Source: Saccoglossus kowalevskii
Taxonomy: Eukaryota > Hemichordata > Enteropneusta > Harrimaniidae
Length of the DNA: 44,309 bases
Direction: 5' to 3'
NCBI RefSeq assembly: GCF_000003605.2
Contig: NW_003137828.1
Location: 605,609 to 649,917, forward strand
Positions 13,279-22,743 of the stretch are shown piece by piece. The notes below the pieces were generated by a model. That model did no database searches. It was not told the DNA's origin and was given only the letters and a program-made list of their open reading frames with translations. A program made the position numbers and the translations under genes. The number at the start of each line of letters is the position of its first letter. The first letter of the stretch is position 1.

Positions 13279-13979
13279 TTTTACACTTCAAAATTCTCCC
13301 GAGGAGAATAAGCTAGCAAAATATCAGAGCTAAGCAGCAACCATTGTAACAACATACAAAACAGAAATATATTATTGGCCAAAGAAAATTTCAACACGCG
13401 GGATGACGTTATACATACAAATGTATATTGGTGTTGCATTTGAACCTTGAACCTTGACCCCAATGTAACAAATAACAGGAAAATGTACGACCTTTCTCTA
13501 ATCTGGGTTCGACCTGACCCCACTCTGACAAAACACCTAATCAAATAATGGCCAAAAATGAAATAAAACACGCGTTATAAAAGCATTCTGGTCAGTAGGA
13601 CCATTCAACCCAGAATGTCACGTGGTCTAAGCTCGCCCAATTTTGTGTATACTATTCAGTCTAGTGACTCGTGGCACAAAAGATAGGTGTATACAATATT
13701 TCCAATAATAAAATAATATGTTTATAACACAAAAAAATCCTGCAAAGCAAATTTAGGGATAGGGGTATTCGCCACACTACGCAGTCCACCTCTGCCTTAG
13801 AGTCAAATACCAAATCACAGTGTCTACACACGTTCTGAAAGAGATTCATCCTGTCTTCCATCTTTCCATTGTAAAAGCCAGTCGTATTTCATCTGTGGGT
13901 GATCCGTTCTATTGTGACTTAGAATTTACGTGGATCAGCAGGACTACGCAAGGTTCGAAAGAATGCGCCAAACTTGAAA

Positions 13980-15545
13980 CTACTGCTTTCTAAGATGATT
14001 AACACAGTAGGTGAGAACCTTAGATTGAGCATTGAGGACTCGTAAAAGATATCTTAGGGGGTCTCTCTCATATTCTTCACTGGATTCTCCTAAGTATGCC
14101 AAATCAGGGTTAAATTTACTTGATGACGCGGACGAGCCTACAGGAATAGTGCAGCTGTAACTTGAACGAGTCTTAGTAGGTGATTCACCATGATCTTTTC
14201 CTGAGTAGATCGGGTAACTGGATCGAGGCTTCCTGGCGAGAATGCTTGCAACACGGGAGTCTCGATCGTATTGGTTGGTGTATTTCTTGCGAGCTGATAG
14301 GTACTCATTGACATTCATACGTGGTGATTTCTTCTCGTATGCAGAGACACTTGAAATTTCAGACATCTTATCATCATCATCATACCTGGATTTGGAGTAT
14401 CTGGTAGGACTGGCAGTTGAACTGTAGCCACTTGTGTAACTATAACTACGCGGTCTGCTTGTTGTCTTTGTCGTCGTCGTTGTTGTTGTGCCATACAGAT
14501 TATCATCTGGTTTATATTTCTGCGTGCTCTGCCTGCTTTTGGGCTTGTAACTTGAGCTGCCTGGGCCATAGGTTGTGTAGGCACTGGTGTAACCATAATC
14601 CTTTGTATCTTTTGGCGAGCTGCGACTAGATGTGGTGCTGTCGGTGTACCCATAGTAACGAGATGGTTCGTAAGAGTAATTATCCACCAAAGAGACTTTG
14701 TTGTACCGCGCGAGAGATACGTTTTCCAATTCCTCGTCATCGTCGTCTACAAATTCAGGCTGAACCAGGGTTCTTGCAGACTGGTATGATGTTGTAAGGT
14801 CCGCCTCGTGGAGATAAGGGTTGAGGGGAGCTCGAGGACTGTATCGCGGGGACGACCATTCGTCATATTTTTTATTCATTAGATAGTTTCTCCTACTGGC
14901 ACTGTTAGAAGTCTTCCATTTAGCCACATTTTCTAAAACATCGTCTCCAGGCTTATAGTTATGTGCACTAGATGCGCCGGTACCAGAACCGTATTTACTT
15001 TTAAACTGGCTACTGGACCGGGGCCCACTGTAAGAAGTTGTTGGGTAGTCTACTAGGCTTTGTGTTTCCCACTTGTCGCCACCACTTGTGTTATATCTGT
15101 AACTTCTCGTACCAGATAGACTCGCGTTGTCGTCGTCATCATCCCCAGGGCGATATCCCCGAACACTGCTGGTTTCGAATCGATCCGTAGCTGATGATGT
15201 ACCGTAGCTTCGTCCCAGTGGTCTAGAATAACTATTATAGTCAGCACTAGCACGACGAGTTCTTGTACGGGGAAGATCGCGCGATAAATCACCAACACTG
15301 CCGTACGATCGTAGAGTTGGACTGGTATATGATCCGCTCGCCTTGTCCAATGTTGTCAACGTTTCATACTTATCCGGGTCGCTTTCTCGCATATATAGTC
15401 TGTCTTCGAGCGCCCCCACGCGGGGGTACATATTCCACAATCTTCTTCTTGTCTGGAAAAGCTCCCTCAGTGAGATTTCACTCTGGCGATCACGTTCCTC
15501 AATTCTATGTTCCAGGTCTCGCATATTATTATTATAGGCTTCCAT
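13980..15545 (-). CDS. Ser/Tyr/Arg-rich low-complexity protein with short N-terminal coil, probable terminal exon; not recognised
   Basis: This is an uninterrupted 521-codon reading frame ending in TAG, far longer than chance in this AT-rich DNA. Residues 1-58 are charged and probably helical or coiled-coil (DLEHRIEERDRQ..RELFQTRRRLW..LEDRLYMRE). Residues 60-485 are disordered and rich in S, Y, T, R and D, with a loosely repeated YRPGDD (131), YKPGDD (197) and YKPDD (344), Asp runs at 135-139, 267-270 and 389-392, and a Thr run at 353-359. The last 30 residues (from about 490) look like an ordered amphipathic helix. The ATG follows directly on a good acceptor (pyrimidine-rich, then TTCCAG), with an in-frame TAA nine bases before the ATG. 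So either the 5' UTR or further coding sequence lies in an upstream exon that I could not place. The composition suggests a cytoskeletal or phosphorylated scaffold protein, but no family was recognised and no function is claimed. Confidence 0.75.
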   Translation of the reverse strand: MEAYNNNMRDLEHRIEERDRQSEISLRELFQTRRRLWNMYPRVGALEDRLYMRESDPDKYETLTTLDKASGSYTSPTLRSYGSVGDLSRDLPRTRTRRASADYNSYSRPLGRSYGTSSATDRFETSSVRGYRPGDDDDDNASLSGTRSYRYNTSGGDKWETQSLVDYPTTSYSGPRSSSQFKSKYGSGTGASSAHNYKPGDDVLENVAKWKTSNSASRRNYLMNKKYDEWSSPRYSPRAPLNPYLHEADLTTSYQSARTLVQPEFVDDDDEELENVSLARYNKVSLVDNYSYEPSRYYGYTDSTTSSRSSPKDTKDYGYTSAYTTYGPGSSSYKPKSRQSTQKYKPDDNLYGTTTTTTTKTTSRPRSYSYTSGYSSTASPTRYSKSRYDDDDKMSEISSVSAYEKKSPRMNVNEYLSARKKYTNQYDRDSRVASILARKPRSSYPIYSGKDHGESPTKTRSSYSCTIPVGSSASSSKFNPDLAYLGESSEEYERDPLRYLLRVLNAQSKVLTYCVNHLRKQ

Positions 15546-15570
15546 CTGGAATTAAACACATATAAAATAT
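15546..15570 (-). other. Probable 3' splice acceptor of the Ser/Tyr/Arg-rich gene
   Basis: Read on the minus strand, a T-rich tract ends in TTCCAG immediately before the ATG of the 521-codon frame. This argues that the gene has at least one more upstream exon. Confidence 0.55.
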
Positions 15571-15876
15571 AATAAAATCTCAAACTTGAACTCTAACGTG
15601 TGTATGTACACAACTTGAAACGGTGCATGGAATTTAATGGAATGTTAACCTCTTTGAAAATTGTGCTTCACCGCACAGAGCTTTGTCTGCGGGCTATATC
15701 TGGAAGCCTTAGGTATTCAGTTTCAATGAATCATCTAGACATTGAGAAGCCAATCTCCAGCTGGGTTCTCACTAGGTATTTGAAGAGAAAGTTGAAAAAT
15801 AGAGTTTGTAACACGATAAGGTGACAGGTCGATTTTTAACTTGGCAGTGTTCATTAAACCACGATACACGAAATGG

Positions 15877-16151
15877 TTAAAGGGCGGTGGTCGTCGCGCC
15901 GCAAATGTGCGACATTTGTATTGATAAACATTGATTTACCCACAATTCAATGCGCTCTTCTAACGGAAATTACAAGTATGAGGTTTGACCTGCGCGACTT
16001 GCACTGAATACCGCCGGTGACTCTTTTGATACCTTCAAATCACCTAAAAAATATCTAATTAAAGCCTTGTAATGTCTCAGTTTGTACTCGTTGATCTGCG
16101 CAACAGTCAAAGTCGCCATCTTTGTTTATATGAGACCCATATATCTCGCTC
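15877..16151 (+). mobile_element. Foldback element family 1, long form, truncated copy
   Basis: Starts TTAAAGGGCGGTGGTCGTCG. It can be followed base by base against the reverse complement of the 39652-39942 element: GATAAACATTGATTT, CAATGCGCTCTTCTAA, GTCGCCATCTTTGTTTATAT. The copy stops at ATCTCGCTC, so the last terminal repeat is missing. Confidence 0.8.
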
Positions 16152-16690
16152 AAATAAAACACGTCCAATTTTGGTACGTATTACGAATTGTTGAGTAATG
16201 TCCACAACCAATTGAAATTGGCGATAGTCTTACCCTGATGTCATGTTATGCAAATCACGCAGTTCAAAAGTCACGAGTTATCCAATTGAAAACAGCTTGT
16301 TAGTTAACCGTGGCACAGAAGCTAACACATGTTGTGTGGATATTGAAATGATCGCTAAAACTTTGTCTGTACCCGCCTTTCCAGATTTAACCTCAGACAG
16401 TTTACGGCACATTCCCTGTATGACTCATAACACAACAATTAATTTTTATTGGAAGACAGAATTGTTGCAGCGTTAACAACTGTGAACGGCTTCGGTCTTA
16501 ATTAATCAGTATAGGCGTAACATGTATAATTTTGTCATTCATGCGATTTATTTTGTCTTTGACGGAAAGGGTGCGTAACGGTTTTAACAAGGCTGGCATT
16601 TAGCAATTTTAAAATTTACGTGATTTCTTTTGATTTGAATCTATTCGAATTGTGGTTGGAAAACAAATCAGAAAGCATTGAAAATAAATA
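16152..16690. other. Non-coding stretch
   Basis: Nothing recognised. A 77-codon frame at 16243-16476 has no family features, and no exon of the minus-strand gene could be placed here. Confidence 0.4.
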
Positions 16691-16714
16691 CCAACAAGCA
16701 GCCTGTCGGCTGAG

Positions 16715-17205
16715 ATAGCTCCGCTGTTAGCAATGCACACTTCAATTAAAGAACAGAAGATATCATTAGAAAATGAACAATATGTATAGTATCAAAGCAA
16801 CAAGACTTGCTGTTTTTACCATAAATGACAAAAATAATCATCAAAATTAGATAATTGAAGATATCACCACGAAATTAACAAATCTGAAAGAGGTCCACAT
16901 GTAGTACCTATATATGTAATATAAAAGCAATCGGACTTGTGGTTTTTAACAAGATGTCGAAAATATAATTTTTTACCGAAAATGACAAAAATATTCACCA
17001 AAATTAGAGAATTGAAGATATCATCATGAAATGAACAAATCTAAGCGAGGTTTGCCCAAGGTACATATACACCAAGTATCGAAACATTCAGGATTGTTGT
17101 TTTCAAGAAGAAGTCGAAAAGGTAAAACATTGACGCGGACGACGACGGACAATCACTCATATGATAAGCTCCGCTCGACAAAATCGACAGCGGAGCTAAA
17201 AAGCG
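16715..17205. repeat. Interspersed element with about 160-bp internal tandem repeats
   Basis: The block GACAAAAAT..CAAAATTAGA.AATTGAAGATATCA..GAAAT.AACAAATCT occurs at about 16826 and again about 160 bp later, with partial copies on both sides. The edges carry inverted AGCTCCGCTGT (near 16720) and ACAGCGGAGCT (near 17190). A GACGGAC-type stretch precedes the right edge. It is probably a non-autonomous DNA element. Confidence 0.6.
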
Positions 17206-18309
17206 CGGGGAAACCGCTAACAAACCATGCTCTACGGGATAGAACCGACTCCGTATATATGTAAGAATTGGATGGTATTTTTTTACCAACCAGTCTACAC
17301 GACATGTCCAATGATGAGATAGTACATGCCTTCAAACTAATAACCGCAGTCTGACGGTACTCGATGTGGAGATCGAGTTACAAACCTCTCTTTCATTCCT
17401 ATCAGTGACCTCACACTATGGAACAATCCGTGTTTTACTGTCGCCGATACGTGGTGCACACCATGAATACTAATAAGATTCACTAGATATCATTTGTGTG
17501 GTAATACGTGAGTACGTCACTCCTACACTAAAAATAACCTCCCACGTTTTGAGATGCGTCTCAGATATAAAGATGGACAGCTACATGAGATCAGTATCAC
17601 TTGTAAGCATCAGATATTAATGCAAACATGGTAAACATAGTAAGACTAAACTATTAGGATGATGAGCAGCTTTCGAAATGTACTGCTCATGGCTGAGGCT
17701 GTATGCGTACACATGGGTAGACCACAGTGACAACATTCGAAGCAGTTCTCTTCTCACTGCTTTCAAAGGCATACAAATATCGACCGAATCCTTGTCAGTA
17801 ACATAATTATAAAGTAGTGAGAAATGTGGAAAAGATTATATTTGTTTACCAAAAATAATCACTAAGATTAGAATCATTAAATTCATGGTGTCTACACATA
17901 TTGCGGAAGCCTTTTTCAAGAACAATAATATATTTTACTAACATTGGCAAGGATACTGAATAAAATTAAAGAATACAATATAGGCCCACATAAAGAACGA
18001 TTCTGTAGTGCGACTTTGTAAACAGCGGACTTAAACATGTGTTGCCGTGTGCAAAATAATGATCAATTGTCTGCCACATAAATTATATACAAAAACAAGA
18101 GGTTTGCTAGTAACGCACAAGGATAATATTGTTACCAACTCATGTTACTAACACATTCATGTATCACATACACATGAATATGACATGCGATTCATTATTA
18201 AACACACCCGTAACGTGTTATGTTAATTACCATGTGATTATTAACAACATTATACCAGTACATAATGATATTATATTACATAATTACGTATATGAACATT
18301 GTTTATGCG

Positions 18310-20385
18310 TACATAATGTTTTATGTTTACTGTTTACATACATAAACAGAATTTTGATTACACACACATAATGCTTTATGTTCACAACATTTTAGTCACA
18401 CACACATAATGTTTTATATTCACTATTTACATACATAAACATCATTTTAGTAACACACATAATGTTATATATTCACTATTTACGTACATAAACAGCATTT
18501 TAGCTACACACACAATATTTTATGTTCACAATATTTTAGTTACATACACATAATGCTTTATGTTCACTATTACGTACACAAACAGCATTTTAGTTACATA
18601 CACATAATGTTTTATGTTCATAAAATTTTGGTTACATACACATTATCTTTTATGTTTACTATTACGTACACAAACAGCATTTTAGTTACACACACATAAT
18701 ATATTATGTTCGCAACATTCTAGTTACATACACATAATGTTTTATGTTCACTATTACGTACACAAACAGCATTTTAGTTGCATGCACATAATGTTTTAAG
18801 TTCATAACATTTTAGTTACACACACACATGTCTTATGTTTACAGCATTTTAGTTACATACACGTAATGTTTTATGTTCACTATTACGTACATAAACAGCA
18901 TTTTAGTTACATACACATGATGTTTTATGTTTACTATTACGTACACAAACAGCATTTTAATTACACACATAATGCTTTATGTTCACAAAATTTTAGTCAC
19001 ACACAATGTTTTATGTTCACTATTTACATACATAAACATCATTTTAGTTACACAAATAATGTTATACATGTATATTCACTATTTACGTACATAAACAGCA
19101 TTTTAATTACACACACATGATGCTTTATGTTCACAACATTTTAGTCACACACACATAATGTTTTATGTTCACTATTTACATACATAAACATCATTTTAGT
19201 AACACACATAATGTAATATATTCACTATTTACGTACATAAACAGCATTTTAATTACACACACATAATGCTTTATGTTCACAACATTTTAGTTATGTACAC
19301 ATAAAATTTTATGTTCACAACATTTTAGTTATGTACACATAATGCTTTATGTTCACAACATTTTAGTCACACACACATAATGTTTTATGTTCACTATTTA
19401 CATACATAAACATCATTTTAGTAACACACATAATGTAATATATTCATTATTTACGTACATAAACAGCATTTTGATTACACACGCATAATATTTTATGTTC
19501 ACAATATTTTAGTTATGTACACATAATATTTTATGTTTACAACATTTAGTTACATGCACATAATGTTTTATGTTCACTATTACGTACATAAACAGTATTT
19601 TAGTTACATACACATACTGTTTTATGTTCACTATTTATACATTAACAACATTTAATTACACACACATAATGTTTTATGCTCACTATTACGTACATAAACA
19701 GCATTTTAGATACACACACATAATCTTTTATGTTCACTATTTACGTACATAAACAACATTTTAGTTACATGCACATAATGTTTTGTGTTCACTATTTACG
19801 TACATAAACGGCATTTTAGTTAAACACACATAATATTTTATGTTCACAACATTTTAGTTATGCACACATAATATTTTATGTTTACAACATTTAGTTACAT
19901 GCCCATAATGTTTTATGTTCACTATTACGTACATAAACTGTATTTTAGTTACATACACATACTGTTTTATGTTCACAACATTTTAGTTACATACACATGT
20001 TTTATGTTCACAACATATTTAGTTACACACACATAATGTTTTATGTCCACTATTTGCGTACATGAACAACATATTTAGTTACACACATGTTTTATGCTCA
20101 TTATTACGTACATAAACAGCCTTTTAGTTCCACGCACATAATGTTTTATGTTCACTATTTACGTACATAGACAACATTTTAGTTACATACACATAATGTT
20201 TTATGTTCACTATTTACGTACATTAACAACATTTAATTACACACACATAATGTTTTATGCTCACTATTACGTACATAAACAGCATTTTAGATACACACAC
20301 ATAATCTTTTATGTTCACTATTTACGTACATAAACAACACGTTTATTTACATAATAGCGTTTTATGTTCACTGTTACGTAAATAA
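18310..20385. repeat. Satellite array of 54-bp and 38-bp monomers
   Basis: About 2.1 kb of diverged tandem monomers built on ACATAATGTTTTATGTTC then either ACTATTTACGTACATAAACAG (long form, about 54 bp) or ACAACATTTTAGT (short form, about 38 bp). Each long monomer holds TTTATGT facing ACATAAA across 13 bases, and most hold ACATAA facing TTATGT across four bases. Larger blocks are duplicated: about 120 bp near 19131 repeats 222 bp later, and about 120 bp near 19641 repeats 581 bp later. Reading frames inside are artefacts. Confidence 0.92.
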
Positions 20386-20452
20386 AAAAAACGTCGGGTT
20401 ATATATACATACATTGCAGTTTTGTGTACTGTTTACTCATACGAACAATAAT

Positions 20453-20565
20453 TCGTCGCGCAGCGCGTGTTCGAATTTCACAAACAATGTATTTCACACG
20501 CGTTGTATACGTCGCTATGAGTCCCATACCGAACACGACACGGCACGACGACTGCCGCCCTTTAA
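20453..20565 (+). mobile_element. Foldback element family 1, short form, copy c
   Basis: Left end truncated. CGTCGCGCAGCGCGTGTTCG is followed by the same interior as at 8961-9105 and the intact right end CGACTGCCGCCCTTTAA. It lies within 70 bp of the end of the satellite array. Confidence 0.75.
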
Positions 20566-20684
20566 GTACACATTACGTCACATACTTTATGTTAACACTT
20601 TGATATATAAGTAACCGTTAGTTACACAATTACGAAAATTTAAGTAACAATCTTGTAGAGATAATTACATATTATGTTTTTTAA

Positions 20685-21050
20685 TTAAGCAATTAAATTG
20701 AAGAATAAACAACTTGAATGTACATGACTAGGAATGTTGTGATTCATGAGAATATGAAAACTGAACTTAGGACGGAATGAAAAGGAATGCCAGACACTTG
20801 TAGAATGTTGCCATCTCTCAGAGCTATGCACTGCCATGTTGGAAAAAAGAATGTCTTCACGAATAGCGGCGATATGCCAGTACTTTTCCATGACCAGACC
20901 GAAACCGGCTCTTAGATTAGTGTGTCTGTATAATTTACGAGAGTCAGACGGTATTGCACGGAATTCATAGAGCTCTCTGTCGGTACGGCGAGAGTTGACC
21001 TGCATGTTGGAACGCACATGCATGAACTTTATATAGACAAGAAATTGCAC
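20685..21050 (-). CDS. Unassigned 121-codon reading frame, doubtful
   Basis: An intact frame of ordinary amino-acid composition between about codon 15 and codon 100 (DRELYEFRAIPSDSRKLYRH.., REDILFSNMAVHSSERW). A TATATAAAG lies just upstream of the second Met, and ATGCAG at that Met could instead be a splice acceptor. No family is recognised and no partner exon was found. It could be chance or a relic of a mobile-element gene. Confidence 0.15.
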   Translation of the reverse strand: MQFLVYIKFMHVRSNMQVNSRRTDRELYEFRAIPSDSRKLYRHTNLRAGFGLVMEKYWHIAAIREDILFSNMAVHSSERWQHSTSVWHSFSFRPKFSFHILMNHNIPSHVHSSCLFFNLIA

Positions 21051-21153
21051 ACATAATTGATTGGCGAATTATTTCATCTATTTTTTTCGTGATCGCTATT
21101 AAGTTTAAAATGTAGCAAATTCGGTTAAATTTGTACACTACGTCGATTTTCAC

Positions 21154-22531
21154 ATTGCCAGACGAATACTGTAGTTTTGGTATCTAAAGATCTCATATGA
21201 AAATACATGCCGGGACTCGCGATAATATTTTTTGCAGTTCTGAATTGCTGGGTTATGCACACTTCCCTGTTTCAACCCAGTTCGATAAATGAAACCATTC
21301 TGAGCGTTTACTATGTGTAAGCTGTGCACACGTTCAACATTCCGTCAATTGTTTTCACCGAATTAAGTCGCATACAGACACGTGTTAAGATGAATACATT
21401 GAATACCACGTGATGTAATTATGCACTTGCACGTAATCACGTAATAATGCATTCTCCGTCGCCGAAACTATGGGTCTTTTATCACTAAGCTAGGTAGTCG
21501 CCAGGGAACGTCCCTCTAGTTGCGGCTCTCTGTGGCTCCCTAGGTCAAGAAGACTCTGAAAGGGAGAGTGGTAATAATGGTGACTTTCACGACGAAAGAA
21601 TCCCTAGTGTATGTATGAATGCGTTAATAAGGTATATGATTCAAATATTTCCTTTTATCTGGACATTTTATTATAAAATATTGTTATTTATATGGATCAT
21701 AGTAAAACCTTTTTTAACAGAAGACATTTAATTTAGTGAGTCCACAGTGTGATAATACGTTTCCATGATTACATTCAAATTTGTTCCATAATACATTGCA
21801 TATATGCCCAGGAATATGCTCAGTGGTGTGGAATTTGAATTAGCTCAAACTCCTCCAGTAAAGAAAATTCACCCTTCGACTGAAAATAAATAATGACGTT
21901 TTCTGAACTGTATAGGATCAATACTTCACGAAATGTTTCTCATTGGCATACGTGGTTGCAAAGAAACAGATGTAGTCAGACCAAAGTGGGATTCGAAGTT
22001 CTAGAAAATAGCTGCAGTTTTCTAGATAGTTTTCCACTTCCAAATCTCTAAACCAAATTAGATGTCGTCGCTGGCTTTCTAACTAAACCCATCCAAAAGT
22101 TCAGAGTGTGTCTCAGTTTCGCACAAAACAGCCACTCTGTTGGAGCCTATGGGAGAAGCATCCGAATTCGGGGTCTGGCTTCGCAGGTCTTTCACGGCAT
22201 TTGAGACTGCATTTCTTAATATAGTATGCAAATCAGACTAAAATTATGTTTAACTAAACTATGTTCCCTTTCATTTATATCTTGTTTTGCCATACATGAC
22301 TAAAAATAACACTTTGAGAAAATATTTTGACAGTAATACGAATCGGACATACCGTTTTAAACGAAGTGTGCTGAAACTATGCGATGGCATATCGTTACAT
22401 TGGTCTGGACATCGTCATGGGCGTTTTTTATGATTGTGGACCCGTCGAATTCACTCTTACTATATATGCCACATCCCTTATTATAACGTATGAAAACACT
22501 TTCTTGATACCACCGGATCTGAGGGCCTGGT
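21154..22531. other. Non-coding stretch left of the gapped palindrome
   Basis: No gene or repeat recognised. Confidence 0.4.
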
Positions 22532-22540
22532 TATCCAACG

Positions 22541-22734
22541 TAGACTGGCGCNNNNNNNNNNNNNNNNNNNNNNNNNNNNNNNNNNNNNNNNNNNNNNNNN
22601 NTAAAAAAAAATCGCCAAATGGAGGTGTCATTTCGCAGTTACAGGGGATTTCGCGCTAACACCTCCATTTCGCGATTTTTTTTATTTTATTTAAACTACA
22701 AAAACAAATTAATCGCCCCGACTGCGCCAGTCTA
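22541..22734. mobile_element. Long palindromic element with 9-bp target duplication, interrupted by the assembly gap
   Basis: TAGACTGGCGC at 22541 faces GCGCCAGTCTA at 22724-22734. Outside them the identical 9-mer TATCCAACG stands at 22532-22540 and 22735-22743, as expected for a target-site duplication. Nearer the centre, 22604-22628 pairs with 22659-22683 with one mismatch. The missing part of the left arm falls exactly in the N run. A 9-bp duplication fits Mutator-like elements best, which is inference. Confidence 0.8.
22552..22601. other. Assembly gap (50 N)
   Basis: A run of exactly 50 N, probably a nominal size. By symmetry with 22684-22723 about 40 bases should be missing. Confidence 0.98.
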
Positions 22735-22743
22735 TATCCAACG

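Noticed and set aside
14315-14740. 141-codon minus frame inside the 521-codon exon
   Set aside because: A shadow in another frame of the Ser/Tyr/Arg-rich coding exon.
18129-20333. Several frames with repeated Tyr/His-rich peptides
   Set aside because: They are translations of the satellite monomers; the frames break repeatedly and shift with the 54/38-bp units.
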